A DNA stretch of 64,000 bases from Siphonobacter curvatus (GCF_002943425.1 NZ_PTRA01000001.1:930001-994000), one strand, 5' to 3'. Numbered from the stretch's first letter, positions 35,896 through 45,301 are shown. Notes: a model not told the origin generated them from the sequence alone. Numbers and translations are program-made.

Positions 35896-37140
35896 TTGAA
35901 CGACTTAACCTTACAATCGGATCTTTTAACGCTTTTATTCCATCAGGAATATACTAAAATGACGGCAACCATATGCCGTCATTTTAGTATTCGGTCTATT
36001 GAGATAGCGGAAGATATTGTTAGTGATACTTTTCTGAAAGCTTCTGAATACTGGGCCATTAGTGGAGTGCCGGATAATCCTACCGCCTGGCTTTATACTG
36101 TAGCAATCAATAAATCAAAAGATTATATAAAACGACTTTTGATTTTTGAAAAATTAATTGTTGATAAAAATCAGCAAGAAGATCAGGTAATAGATTCAAT
36201 TCTTGAATTGGATGGTCAACTGTTGGAAAACAGCGAATTACAAATGATTTTTGCCATTTGTGATTCCGTAAACTCTCAAGAGAATCAAATAACCTTAGCC
36301 CTTCAAGTCATATGTGGCTTTAGCGTAGAAGAAATTGCGAATGCTTTTTTTAGTAAAACGGAAACAATAAAGAAGCGTTTATTTAGAGCGAAGAATACGT
36401 TAAGGAATAGTCATTTTAAAATCAAACCGTTAACTGAAGGAGAAATCACTTCTCGAATAGATTGCGTACTTAAAACACTGTATATATTATTTAATGAGGG
36501 TTACTATTCTAAAACTAGTGATCAGCTTATACGTAAAAAACTGTGTTCTGAAGCCATCAGGCTGGTATTGGCATTAGTTGATAATATATCTACCAGTACG
36601 AAAAATGCTAGGGCATTGCTTGCATTGATGTGCTTTCAAAGCTCACGGCTCGATGCAAGGACCGATAACTACGGGGAAATTATTTTATTCGAAGATCAAG
36701 ATAGAAATCTGTGGGATTTATCATTAATTGAAAGAGGTCAATACTATTTAGCAAGTGCTTGTACCGGGAATGAAGTCTCAACATACCATATAGAAGCAGC
36801 TATTTCTTATTGGCACAGTACCTCAACAGGAACCCTTAAATGGGAACCGATTCTGCGGTTATATGATCAACTTGTATTGTTAAAATACTCGTCTGTTATA
36901 GCTTTGAATAGAATATTTGCTTTGTCTAAAGTCTATGGAAATGATAAAGCTATTCGTGAAGTTGAAAAATTAAGTTTTTTAGAAAATAGTTATTATCATC
37001 TATTACTGGGATACTTGTATACGGAAAGCCACGTTTCTCTAGCTGTCAAACATTACAGGAAGGCTATTGCCTTAACTAAATCAAAAAGGGAGAGAAGTAC
37101 ATTAAATAAACTAATCAATCATATCGCGTTAGATAGTTAG
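35896..37140 (+). CDS. ECF42-type RNA polymerase sigma factor with C-terminal TPR-like extension
   Basis: A 414-residue sigma factor. Region 2 lies near residues 10-80 (RSIEIAEDIVSDTFLKASEY, TAWLYTVAINKSKDY), region 4 near 125-175 (ICGFSVEEIANAFFSKTETI), and a long C-terminal domain of about 230 residues begins VLKTLYILFNEGYYSKTSDQ, the hallmark of the DUF6596/ECF42 group. Repeated helices near the end (ALNRIFALSKVYG, YYHLLLGYLYTES) resemble TPRs. The TTG start is preferred because the sequence before the first ATG is conserved-looking sigma sequence. No anti-sigma gene is nearby, as usual for this group. The gene is strikingly AT-rich (12 G/C of 60 at 36121-36180), which suggests transfer. 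Confidence 0.88.
   Translation: MNDLTLQSDLLTLLFHQEYTKMTATICRHFSIRSIEIAEDIVSDTFLKASEYWAISGVPDNPTAWLYTVAINKSKDYIKRLLIFEKLIVDKNQQEDQVIDSILELDGQLLENSELQMIFAICDSVNSQENQITLALQVICGFSVEEIANAFFSKTETIKKRLFRAKNTLRNSHFKIKPLTEGEITSRIDCVLKTLYILFNEGYYSKTSDQLIRKKLCSEAIRLVLALVDNISTSTKNARALLALMCFQSSRLDARTDNYGEIILFEDQDRNLWDLSLIERGQYYLASACTGNEVSTYHIEAAISYWHSTSTGTLKWEPILRLYDQLVLLKYSSVIALNRIFALSKVYGNDKAIREVEKLSFLENSYYHLLLGYLYTESHVSLAVKHYRKAIALTKSKRERSTLNKLINHIALDS
35951..35990 (+). repeat. Perfect 17-bp hairpin inside the sigma factor coding region
   Basis: ATACTAAAATGACGGCA and its exact complement are separated by ACCATA, at codons 19-32 of the sigma gene. An alternative in-frame ATG lies inside the left arm. 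It could slow early translation or affect mRNA stability; chance is possible because the encoded residues look like normal sigma sequence. Confidence 0.7.
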
Positions 37141-37194
37141 GCTTTTATTGGTGTTAGCTTACGTCGAAGTGGTTTACTTATTCCTTACAAGGTC

Positions 37195-37226
37195 AAAAAA
37201 AAACGGGCCCTAAGACCCGTTTTTTA
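37195..37226. terminator. Bidirectional terminator between sigma factor and molybdenum hydroxylase genes
   Basis: ACGGG and CCCGT enclose a short loop, flanked by an A-tract on the left and a T-tract on the right. It suits both convergent genes. Confidence 0.7.
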
Positions 37227-37236
37227 AATTATATGA

Positions 37237-39396
37237 TTACACCAATTCCAGCGGATACTTCCGTTGCCGTTTCCCCGTCAGATTAAACAGGGCGTTGGCC
37301 AAGGCTGGAGCGACGGGCGGTAAACCCGGTTCGCCCACGCCACCGGGAGCTTCCTGATTGTCGATGATGTGGACTTCCATGACCGGCGTTTCGTTGATGC
37401 GTAGCACCGGATAATTATGGAAGTTCGTTTGTTCCACAGCTCCGTTGGCGAAGGTAATCGGACTTTTGATCGCCGCCGTCAGACCGTAAATGATGTTACT
37501 TTCGGTCTGGGCTTTGATGTTATCGGGGTTTACGGTCATGCCGCAGTCAATCACCGACACTACTTTTTCGATCTTCACGCCATCCGCCGTTTTCGCTACT
37601 GTAAACACGTGAGCACAGATCGTACTAAACGAACGGGCAATGGCTAGTCCGCGAGCTTTTCCGGCGGGCAGCTTTTCCCGGTAACCAGATTTTTCCGCCG
37701 CCGTTTCCAGTACTTTCACAAAACGGGGGGAATCTTTCAGTAACTCCAGTCGCAGATCCAGCGGATCTTTGCCCGCCGCGTGAGCCAGCTCGTCCACGAA
37801 GGATTCGTGCCCAAATACGTTCGTCGAGGCATACACCGAACGCCACCAGAGAATGGGCAGGTCGGTACTCGCATTGTGGTAGCTACGCCGAATATTCGGA
37901 ATTTGAAGCGGACTGTCCTTTGAGCCAATGCCTTCTTCAGCCCAGCCGTCGGCCTTGCCCTTCAAGTCGGCTTTGAATACCTGTTTCTGGATTGATTCCG
38001 CAATGATTTTATGGTGAAAAGCCGTCACGTTGCCTTTCTCGTCGATACCACCTTCCAGTACACTCAACATGGCGGGTCGGTACGGGCCCTGACTCATATC
38101 ATCTTCCCGCGTCCAGATGAGCTTCACAGGAGCGTTGACCTGTTTGGATAAAAACACGGCTTCTTTCACGAAGTCCAGATACGCTTTCCGGCCAAAAGCT
38201 CCGCCCAGAAACGTCACGTTGACTTTCACCTGTTCGGGTTTGAGGCCCAGGTACTGAGCTACCTCGCCAATGGTACCGTCGGGGCCTTGTACGGGAGCCC
38301 AGATTTCCACTGAATCACCCTTAAACCAGGCCGTTGCGTTGACGGGTTCCATCGCAGCGTGTGCAGCAAAGGGTGTTTCATAAGTGGCCTGAACCTTCTT
38401 GGCTGCTTCGCTGTAGGCTTTGGCAAAGTTGCCCGTATTTCCTTCGAAATCGCTGCCGTCTTTTTGGGCCAGCTCGTGCATCTGAGCCGAGAACTTTTCC
38501 GTCGATAAAGTCGCTTCGTTTACTGGTGCCCACTTTACCTTCAGTTTTTTCCGTCCCTGTACCGCTGCCCAGTAGTTCGTGGCCAGTACCGCTACGGTTT
38601 CGACGGTGGTATGGGGCATCGCCCGTTCGGCTTTCAGTACCTTTTTCACGCCCGGTACTTTCATCGTCGCCGTGGTATCAAATGAAGCCACATTGCCATG
38701 AATGGCCGGGCAGCGTTCGATGCTGGCGTACAACATGCCGGGTACGTCTACGTCGATACCAAACTGGGCCTGACCCGTTACTTTCAGTGGTACGTCGGGC
38801 TTGGGAATGTTCTTGCCAAGTAACTTGAAATCCTTGGGGTCTTTCAGTTTGGGGTCTTTTGGTACGGGCAGTTGGGAAGCATCACCCACGAGTTCAGCGT
38901 AGGTAAAGGATTTTCCCGAAGGCTTGTGATAAACCTTCGCTTCCTGGGCATAACACTCGCTAACGGGTACCTGCCACTTGTTAGCTGCGGCCTGTACGAG
39001 CATTTCCTTTACGGCCGCACCGGCTTTCCGCAGGGGCATCCAGCGGGTACGAACTGAAGAACTACCCCCCGAAAGTTGGGAGCCGTATTTTCCCTGACCG
39101 TTGGTCTGGCTAATGTGAATCTGATCAAGAGATACTTCCAGTTCTTCCGCAATCAAAGCGGGCAACGACTGGTACGTACCCTGTCCCATGTCGGGACGGG
39201 GGTTGAGTAAGGTAATTTTCCCCGTATCGTCAATGAGGATATAAGGGCTGAATTCCAGACCGAGCGTAGTCTGGGGAATTTTATGAAGAACGACGTCTTC
39301 CGACTGAGCCGGAATCGAAAAACCTAGGGCGAGCAAAGCTCCGGCGGAGCCACTCGTTTTGAGGAAATTCCGGCGATTGATGTTGGATGTTTTCAT
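37237..39396 (-). CDS. Molybdopterin-binding large subunit of a xanthine dehydrogenase-family oxidoreductase
   Basis: A 719-residue periplasmic molybdenum hydroxylase subunit, similar in plan to isoquinoline 1-oxidoreductase beta subunits. A Tat signal is visible (NRRNFLKTSGSAGALLALGF). Pterin-binding segments include GQGTYQSLPALIAEELEV, GGSSSVRTRWMPLRKAG, FLGGAFGRKAYLDFVKEAV and the terminal GGVGEPGLPPVAPALANAL with the catalytic Glu. Members hydroxylate N-heterocycles or aldehydes; the substrate is unknown. The small Fe-S subunit is encoded 45 nt upstream. A cytochrome subunit and a maturation (XdhC-like) gene are absent nearby and would have to lie elsewhere. Confidence 0.92.
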   Translation of the reverse strand: MKTSNINRRNFLKTSGSAGALLALGFSIPAQSEDVVLHKIPQTTLGLEFSPYILIDDTGKITLLNPRPDMGQGTYQSLPALIAEELEVSLDQIHISQTNGQGKYGSQLSGGSSSVRTRWMPLRKAGAAVKEMLVQAAANKWQVPVSECYAQEAKVYHKPSGKSFTYAELVGDASQLPVPKDPKLKDPKDFKLLGKNIPKPDVPLKVTGQAQFGIDVDVPGMLYASIERCPAIHGNVASFDTTATMKVPGVKKVLKAERAMPHTTVETVAVLATNYWAAVQGRKKLKVKWAPVNEATLSTEKFSAQMHELAQKDGSDFEGNTGNFAKAYSEAAKKVQATYETPFAAHAAMEPVNATAWFKGDSVEIWAPVQGPDGTIGEVAQYLGLKPEQVKVNVTFLGGAFGRKAYLDFVKEAVFLSKQVNAPVKLIWTREDDMSQGPYRPAMLSVLEGGIDEKGNVTAFHHKIIAESIQKQVFKADLKGKADGWAEEGIGSKDSPLQIPNIRRSYHNASTDLPILWWRSVYASTNVFGHESFVDELAHAAGKDPLDLRLELLKDSPRFVKVLETAAEKSGYREKLPAGKARGLAIARSFSTICAHVFTVAKTADGVKIEKVVSVIDCGMTVNPDNIKAQTESNIIYGLTAAIKSPITFANGAVEQTNFHNYPVLRINETPVMEVHIIDNQEAPGGVGEPGLPPVAPALANALFNLTGKRQRKYPLELV

Positions 39397-39441
39397 TGCC
39401 TGAGGCGTAAAGAGTAAAACCGAACCGGGGAAAAAGGAACA

Positions 39442-39951
39442 TTAACGATCCAGACTTGCCGTCTTTTTCGCAGCGGCGGGCTTGGCTTCCTGGATGGAAT
39501 CCGCCGCCCGGTGAATCGCTTTCCGAACCCGCTGGTAGGTTCCGCAGCGGCAAATGTTTCCCTGCATGTACAGGTCAATGTCTTCGTCAGTCGGCTTGGG
39601 TTTTTCTTTCAGCAGGGCTACCGCACTCATGATTTGCCCCGACTGGCAGTAACCGCACTGCGTCACCTGTTCGTCGATCCAGGCTTGTTGTACGGCGTGC
39701 AGATGGTCGGGTGTACCGATGCCTTCGATGGTCGTAATTTTCTGTCCTTTTACGACCGATACGGGGGTGGAGCAGGAGCGAATGGGTGAACCATTAAGGT
39801 GAACCGTACAGGCTCCGCACTGAGCCATACCGCAACCAAATTTGGTACCTTTCAGACCCACTACATCCCGGATGGCCCAGAGCAGGGGCATTTCAGGATC
39901 TACGTCAATCGTATAGGCTTTGCCGTTGACGGTCAGTTTCGTTTGTGCCAT
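39442..39951 (-). CDS. 2Fe-2S small subunit of the molybdenum hydroxylase
   Basis: A 169-residue electron-transfer subunit. A plant-type ferredoxin domain (residues 1-80) has cysteines in [13 protein letters not shown], with the fourth in IRSC. The helical [2Fe-2S]-binding domain follows with [16 protein letters not shown] and [17 protein letters not shown] short Ala/Lys-rich tail ends the protein. It lacks its own export signal and probably travels with the Tat-signal large subunit as a folded complex. The start [15 protein letters not shown] matches family N-termini; a start 14 codons earlier is unlikely. Confidence 0.93.
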   Translation of the reverse strand: MAQTKLTVNGKAYTIDVDPEMPLLWAIRDVVGLKGTKFGCGMAQCGACTVHLNGSPIRSCSTPVSVVKGQKITTIEGIGTPDHLHAVQQAWIDEQVTQCGYCQSGQIMSAVALLKEKPKPTDEDIDLYMQGNICRCGTYQRVRKAIHRAADSIQEAKPAAAKKTASLDR

Positions 39952-40216
39952 GATGAAATGGTAAATAGGGGTTTGCTCGCAGAAGTGTTTCAAAGATACG
40001 GATTAATTGCTCGCTACATCCATTGAAAATAAACCCGGACTGATGGAATTTTCACTGGTTCGTTACTAAAAAGAGCAGAACGCATAATCCCTATGAAGCA
40101 GGAAACCGAAAGGAAAGTTCAAGTAGATAAAATTCTCCGAATAGTCGCAAAAGCCCTATGAATCCCTGAAAATGTGCGAAATTTGAAAATTTGATTACCA
40201 CATTTTATCAACACAT

Positions 40217-42253
40217 ATGAAAAAATACAATGCTTTGCTCCTAGGGCTGGTGGCTTTGAGTACAGCCGCTTTCGTAGGCAAACCCAGTGACGATCCCAAA
40301 CGAAAAGGCCTGGACTTGTCAGGCATGGACTTGTCGGTGAGTCCCCGCGAAGATTTCTTCCTGTACGCAAACGGAGCCTGGCTGAAGAATACGGAAATTC
40401 CAGCTTCGGAGACGGGTTGGGGTTCATTTAATATTCTACGGGATGAAAACAACCGTCACATTCACGAAATTCTCGAAGTGGCGGCGAAAAGCAAGGCCAA
40501 GAAAGGCAGTATCGAGCAACGCGTCGGCGATTTTTACGCGTCTGGCATGGATACGGTAGCCATCGAAAAACGCGGTTACGAACCCATCAAGCCCATTCTG
40601 GCCGAGATTGACCGGATCAAGGATTACAAATCACTGCTGGCGTACTCGGCGGCTCACCCGCTGGAAGGGGGCGGAACATTCCTGGGGATTGGCGTAGGAG
40701 CGGATGCGAAAAACCCCGATGCGTACATTGTCAGTATGCGGCAAACGGGTACCGGACTTCCCGAAAAAGATTACTATACGAAGGACGATGCTGCGACTCA
40801 GAAAGTCCGAGAGGCTTACAAAAAGTACATCAGCACGCTCTTCACGCTGACGGGTACGGAAGCTGCTAAGGCTCAGAAGCTGGCCGAAGATATACTGGCT
40901 CTGGAAACGAAAATCGCCGCTTCGCACCTGGGCCGGATCGAAATGCGGAATCCCATCGCTCAGTACAACAAATTTGCTACGAAGGATTTTGCCGCGAAAG
41001 TTCCGAACTTGGATCTGAACGCATTACTGACGACCCTGCGGATGAAAACCGACACGGTTATTGTCGGTCAACCCAAATACTACGAATACCTGAACACCAT
41101 GCTTCCCAACGAAAACATCGAAACGCTGAAGGCGAAGATGAAGTTTTCGGTCATTAGTGGAGCATCGGCGAACCTGAGCAGTCCTTTCGTAAACGCCAAT
41201 TTTGAATACGTAGGTAAAACGCTGAATGGTCAAAAAGTACAACAGGATCGCTGGAAACGTCTGTCGAGCCAGACCGACGGGATGCTGGGCGACTTACTGG
41301 GACAACTATACGTCGCCAAATACTTCAAGCCCGAATCCAAGAGACGCATGGACGAGCTGGTCGCGAACCTGCAGAAAGTATTCGAAACCCGCATCAAAGG
41401 CCTAGAGTGGATGACGGAAGAAACCAAACAGGAAGCCCTGAAGAAGTTACATTCCTTCACGCCGAAAATCGGGTACCCGACGAAGTGGAAAAACTACGAT
41501 GGAGTAGTGGTGAAACGCGATGATTACTTCGGAAACCTGAAAGCTTTGAGCAAGTGGCGATACGACGAAATGATCAATCGGCTGGGTAAACCCGTTGATA
41601 AAACAGAATGGGGTATGACGCCTCCGACGGTAAACGCCTACTACAGCCCCGTACGCAACGAAATCGCCTTCCCGGCGGGTATTTTGCAATGGCCGTTCTT
41701 TGATCCCAATGCGGATGATGCCTTCAACTATGGAGCCATTGGAGCCGTTATTGGTCACGAAATGACGCACGGTTTCGACGATCAGGGTCGTCAATACAAC
41801 TACATGGGAATGCTGAAAAACTGGTGGAAGAAAGAAGATGCCGACCAGTTCAAGCAGCGGGCTCAGTTGGTAATCGACCAGTTTGATGGCTACACTGTAC
41901 TCGACAACCTGCACGTAAAAGGTCAGTTGACGCTGGGTGAAAACCTGGCTGATTTGGGTGGTCTGTCGGTATCGTACGCGGCTTTCAAAACGTATACGAA
42001 ACAAGGCAAGTCCAACGAGAAAATTGACGGTTTCACGCCCGATCAGCGTTTCTTCCTGGCCTTTGCCCAAATCTGGCGTACAAAAACCCGCGATGAAGCC
42101 CTGCGTCTTCGCGTAAACACGGACCCGCACTCACCCGGTGAATTCCGTACGAATGGTCCGCTGTCGAACTTCGAACCTTTTTACGAAGCCTTCGGTGTGA
42201 AACCCGGCGATAAAATGTACCGTCCGGATGACATTCGGGCAAAAATCTGGTAA
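40217..42253 (+). CDS. M13 (neprilysin/PepO-like) zinc metallopeptidase
   Basis: A 678-residue peptidase. The hydrophobic N-terminus (MKKYNALLLGLVALSTAAFVG) looks like a signal peptide, with no lipobox. The M13 N-domain opens at DLSVSPREDFFLYANGAWLK (quoted start). The zinc site is HEMTH with H514 and H518, third ligand E575 in GENLADLGGL, and catalytic E515. NAYYSPVRNEIAFPAGIL and the C-terminal PHSPGEFRTNGPLSNFEPF are family hallmarks; the final residues AKIW match the usual C-terminal W. It cleaves oligopeptides in the periplasm or at the surface. It stands alone with its own terminator. Confidence 0.95.
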   Translation: MKKYNALLLGLVALSTAAFVGKPSDDPKRKGLDLSGMDLSVSPREDFFLYANGAWLKNTEIPASETGWGSFNILRDENNRHIHEILEVAAKSKAKKGSIEQRVGDFYASGMDTVAIEKRGYEPIKPILAEIDRIKDYKSLLAYSAAHPLEGGGTFLGIGVGADAKNPDAYIVSMRQTGTGLPEKDYYTKDDAATQKVREAYKKYISTLFTLTGTEAAKAQKLAEDILALETKIAASHLGRIEMRNPIAQYNKFATKDFAAKVPNLDLNALLTTLRMKTDTVIVGQPKYYEYLNTMLPNENIETLKAKMKFSVISGASANLSSPFVNANFEYVGKTLNGQKVQQDRWKRLSSQTDGMLGDLLGQLYVAKYFKPESKRRMDELVANLQKVFETRIKGLEWMTEETKQEALKKLHSFTPKIGYPTKWKNYDGVVVKRDDYFGNLKALSKWRYDEMINRLGKPVDKTEWGMTPPTVNAYYSPVRNEIAFPAGILQWPFFDPNADDAFNYGAIGAVIGHEMTHGFDDQGRQYNYMGMLKNWWKKEDADQFKQRAQLVIDQFDGYTVLDNLHVKGQLTLGENLADLGGLSVSYAAFKTYTKQGKSNEKIDGFTPDQRFFLAFAQIWRTKTRDEALRLRVNTDPHSPGEFRTNGPLSNFEPFYEAFGVKPGDKMYRPDDIRAKIW

Positions 42254-42278
42254 AATTTATACAATTTACCTGAGTGAA

Positions 42279-42309
42279 ACGGGGCTGACGTATGGTTAGC
42301 TCCGTTTTT
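42279..42309 (+). terminator. Terminator of the M13 peptidase gene
   Basis: ACGGGGCT pairs with AGCTCCGT (one G-T pair) over an 11-nt loop, followed by TTTTT. Confidence 0.7.
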
Positions 42310-42432
42310 GTTTGTGTGCGTATGGGATGCGAATGTTGGTGATGACGATGAACCAATGGGACAGATACCAGCAAATGGATGATTGGTGACGCTATGCTCA
42401 ACACCAACAACGCAGGAGTACTCTGAAGTAAT

Positions 42433-42594
42433 TTACGACTTCGTACTATCCGGCGTGATGGGCAGGACGCGGTCGATTCCTTTCTTACGATTCCAGGGAG
42501 CGGTGGTCCGGCGGGCCATGTCGATGGTAAGGAGAATGACAATCAGTGTGAAAACCAGAAAGCCAAGGAAGAATATTTTTTTCTGACGACTCAT
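42433..42594 (-). CDS. 53-residue single-span membrane protein
   Basis: This small frame encodes a basic start (MSRQKK), one membrane helix (IFFLGFLVFTLIVILLTIDM), then a basic RRTTAPWNRKKG patch and a polar tail. The helix with an R-R-T-T-x-P-W-type tail looks like a genuine small bitopic protein, not a random frame, and nothing else is coded on the opposite strand. The function is unknown. An ATG 7 codons upstream is possible. Confidence 0.55.
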   Translation of the reverse strand: MSRQKKIFFLGFLVFTLIVILLTIDMARRTTAPWNRKKGIDRVLPITPDSTKS

Positions 42595-42760
42595 AGCCCA
42601 GCAAAGGTACGACAAATGCCAGAACGCAGTTTGTGGAATTAAAAAATGTGCTTTTCCGGTAAGAAAAGTTCACAAATATTTTAAAAGCCTTGACGCTTTT
42701 TCGCAAAGAAACGTATAGATTTAGGCCAGACAAGAAACTACTATTCCCTTAACCGAAACA

Positions 42761-42791
42761 ACCGGGTCTGACCAATCAGGTCAGACCCGGT
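42761..42791 (-). terminator. Terminator hairpin after sixA
   Basis: A perfect 13-bp stem (ACCGGGTCTGACC / GGTCAGACCCGGT) with a 5-nt loop begins 12 nt past the sixA stop codon. The better T-run lies on the plus strand, so it may also stop rightward transcription. Confidence 0.65.
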
Positions 42792-42803
42792 GCTTTTTTA
42801 CCG

Positions 42804-43316
42804 TTACGAAATATCAAATCCCGCCAATTTCTCCGGCGAATCGTAAAAGATCAGCCGACCCGTACGACTGGAAACCTCCGCCCAACTGAGCTGTTCGAAA
42901 GCAATGGCAATAATGCCACAGGGGGGAACCGTACCCAGAATTTCATGACAGAGGTATTCCGACAAATACGTCACGCTGGGGTTATGTCCGACAATCATCG
43001 CCGAGGTAACCGTTTCCGGAATGGCATTGATGGCCGCTAAATAATAGCGTGGAGCTCCTTCGTATAAATCTTCGATGTACTGCGTTTTTTCAAAATCAAA
43101 TCCCAACTGTTCGGCCAGTACCTGAGCGGTCATTCGCGTACGCTCCGATGGACTACTCATGAGAACGTCGAGTTGAATAGGTTTTTCGTTCAGTAGGCGG
43201 CCCATACGAGCGGCATCAATCAGACCCTGGGGCGTCAACGAACGCTGAAAATCGTAAGATGTACCTGCGGGCTGTTCGGCTTCGGCGTGGCGAACCAGAT
43301 AAAGTAGTTTAGTCAT
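42804..43316 (-). CDS. sixA: SixA-type phosphohistidine phosphatase (histidine phosphatase superfamily)
   Basis: A 170-residue single-domain phosphatase. KLLYLVRHAEAEQ contains the RHG-type catalytic motif (RHA here) with the nucleophilic His. Further conserved elements are MSSPSERTRMTAQVLAEQLG with the second Arg and MIVGHNPSVTYL with the second catalytic His. SixA enzymes dephosphorylate His-containing phosphotransfer proteins or PTS components; the target here is unknown. The ATG of MTKLLYLVRHAEAE is chosen because the 25 codons upstream do not resemble the family. It is divergent from prfC. Confidence 0.85.
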   Translation of the reverse strand: MTKLLYLVRHAEAEQPAGTSYDFQRSLTPQGLIDAARMGRLLNEKPIQLDVLMSSPSERTRMTAQVLAEQLGFDFEKTQYIEDLYEGAPRYYLAAINAIPETVTSAMIVGHNPSVTYLSEYLCHEILGTVPPCGIIAIAFEQLSWAEVSSRTGRLIFYDSPEKLAGFDIS

Positions 43317-43443
43317 TGAGGAAGTAGATAGCAATGTATTCAAACCTACGATATTTATAGAAAAAAGAGGGTAGCCGTTGGATAAAATCACGGGGAAAGC
43401 GGCAGAACCGCGAATAAACGCGGGAAAATGGCTAATTTTGTAG

Positions 43444-43466
43444 AACGGCTCAGTAAGAGCCGTTTT
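43444..43466 (+). promoter_or_regulatory. Terminator-like hairpin at the putative 5' end of the prfC transcript
   Basis: AACGGCTC pairs with GAGCCGTT across a 5-nt loop and is followed by TT. An exact -7 element, TAATTTTG, lies a few bases upstream, so the hairpin would sit at or next to the transcript start, about 85 nt before the prfC ATG. It could protect the 5' end or attenuate transcription. Confidence 0.45.
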
Positions 43467-43549
43467 CCGTTTCCAAAACCAGGGAAGCGTATCCCGCAGG
43501 AAAGAAAAGTCGTTCTGATTTTTCCCGTAGCGGAGTCGATATTTTGATT

Positions 43550-45151
43550 ATGAGCACCATCGAACAAGAAATTGCCAAACGCCGTACGTTTGGTATCATC
43601 TCTCACCCCGATGCCGGGAAAACGACCCTGACCGAGAAGCTGCTGCTGTTCGGAGGGGCTATCCAGACGGCAGGGGCGGTGAAGTCCAATAAAATTAAGA
43701 AAACAGCCACCTCCGATTTCATGGAAATTGAAAAGCAACGGGGAATTTCGGTGGCTACGTCGGTAATGACGTTTGAATATGATGATTTGAAAATTAACAT
43801 TCTTGATACGCCGGGACACAAAGATTTTGCCGAAGATACCTACCGTACCTTAACGGCGGTGGATTCGGTAATTCTGGTAATTGACTGCGTAAAGGGCGTT
43901 GAGGAGCAAACGGAACGGTTAATGGAAGTATGCCGCATGCGGAATACACCCGTGATCATTTTCGTCAATAAAATGGATCGTGAAGGACAGAATCCTTTCG
44001 ACTTGCTCGACGAACTGGAACAGAAACTGTTGATTAAAGTACGCCCGCTGACCTGGCCGATTAACATTGGTCAGAATTTCAAAGGGGTGTATAATCTGTA
44101 CGATAAATCGCTGAACCTGTTTAGCGTAAACAAAACCCGGATCGAACGGGATATTGTAGCAATTGATGATCTGAGTTCACCCCAGCTTGACGAGCAGGTA
44201 GGCGAGCGGGATGCCAATCAACTGCGGGAGGATGTGGAACTCATTGAAGGCGTATACGATACCTTCGACCGCGATGCGTACCTGCGGGCTGAAGTGGCTC
44301 CCGTATTCTTCGGATCGGCGGTCAATAACTTCGGGGTACAGGAATTGCTGGATACGTTCTGCGAAATTGCTCCGGCTACCCAGGAACGCCAGACCGACGT
44401 ACGGATCATCGAACCAACTGAGAAAAAATTCAGCGGTTTCGTCTTTAAAATTCACGCCAACCTCGACCCCAAACACCGCGACCGGATTGCGTTTCTTCGC
44501 GTATGTTCGGGTATTTTCGAGCGGAATAAGTTTTACCACCACGTACGGCTGGATAAAGGCGTACGGTTTTCGAACCCCTACAACTTCATGGCTCAGTCAA
44601 AAGACGTCATTGATGAGGCCTTTCCAGGGGATGTGGTAGGTTTGTACGATACCGGGAACTTCAAGATTGGGGATACCCTCACCGAAGGCGAAGATTTCTT
44701 CTTCCAGGGTATTCCGAGCTTTTCACCGGAAATTTTCAAGGAACTTATCAACCTGGATCCGCTGAAATCCAAGCAACTCGAAAAAGGGATTCAGCAGCTG
44801 ACCGACGAAGGGGTAGCTCAGTTATTCCTGATTCAACCCGGTAACCGGAAGGTCGTAGGAACCGTAGGAGAACTACAATTTGAGGTAATCCAGTATCGTC
44901 TGGAGCACGAATACGGAGCCAAGTGTCGCTTTGATAACATGCCCATTTCGAAAGCCTGCTGGATCACGAGCGAGGACCCAGCTAAGTTGCAGGAGTATAT
45001 TCGACTGAAGGGCCCACAGATTGGCTACGACAAAGACGAACACCCGGTGTTCCTGGCGGAATCGGAGTGGATGCTACGCATGAACATTCAAAATAACCCG
45101 GATATTAAATTCCACCTGACGTCAGAATTTAAGTTAGCCATGGAAGTTTGA
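43550..45151 (+). CDS. prfC: Peptide chain release factor 3
   Basis: A 533-residue translational GTPase that recycles RF1/RF2 from terminated ribosomes. The G1 loop is [16 protein letters not shown]2 lies near [13 protein letters not shown]3 is [16 protein letters not shown], and G4 is [20 protein letters not shown]3-specific features are [11 protein letters not shown] after the P-loop, [19 protein letters not shown], and a C-terminal domain with [19 protein letters not shown]. The ATG of [16 protein letters not shown] is chosen over a TTG two codons upstream. Family length and all motifs are intact. Confidence 0.96.
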   Translation: MSTIEQEIAKRRTFGIISHPDAGKTTLTEKLLLFGGAIQTAGAVKSNKIKKTATSDFMEIEKQRGISVATSVMTFEYDDLKINILDTPGHKDFAEDTYRTLTAVDSVILVIDCVKGVEEQTERLMEVCRMRNTPVIIFVNKMDREGQNPFDLLDELEQKLLIKVRPLTWPINIGQNFKGVYNLYDKSLNLFSVNKTRIERDIVAIDDLSSPQLDEQVGERDANQLREDVELIEGVYDTFDRDAYLRAEVAPVFFGSAVNNFGVQELLDTFCEIAPATQERQTDVRIIEPTEKKFSGFVFKIHANLDPKHRDRIAFLRVCSGIFERNKFYHHVRLDKGVRFSNPYNFMAQSKDVIDEAFPGDVVGLYDTGNFKIGDTLTEGEDFFFQGIPSFSPEIFKELINLDPLKSKQLEKGIQQLTDEGVAQLFLIQPGNRKVVGTVGELQFEVIQYRLEHEYGAKCRFDNMPISKACWITSEDPAKLQEYIRLKGPQIGYDKDEHPVFLAESEWMLRMNIQNNPDIKFHLTSEFKLAMEV

Positions 45152-45189
45152 TGGGGTTAGTACTGAATTTTAGTGATACTATATAAGTG

Positions 45190-45226
45190 CGAAAAGCGGC
45201 TTTCTGATCCAGAAAGCCGCTTTTCG
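45190..45226 (+). terminator. Terminator of prfC
   Basis: A perfect 16-bp stem (CGAAAAGCGGCTTTCT and its complement) with a 5-nt loop lies 38 nt past the stop codon. Confidence 0.8.
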
Positions 45227-45270
45227 TATAATTTCAGGGCTTGAACGGGCGTAAAGCGTGTTGGGCGGGG

Positions 45271-45301
45271 TTGACAGAAATAGATTTAATTAATAATTTT
45301 G
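45271..45301 (+). promoter_or_regulatory. Bacteroidota promoter of the lipoprotein gene
   Basis: TTG is followed after 20 nt by TAATTTTG, matching the TTTG / TAnnTTTG consensus in sequence and spacing, about 70 nt before the start codon. Confidence 0.6.

Noticed and set aside
41447-42130. 227-codon minus-strand frame opposite the M13 peptidase
   Set aside because: The sense strand carries the full M13 motif set; the antisense frame has none.
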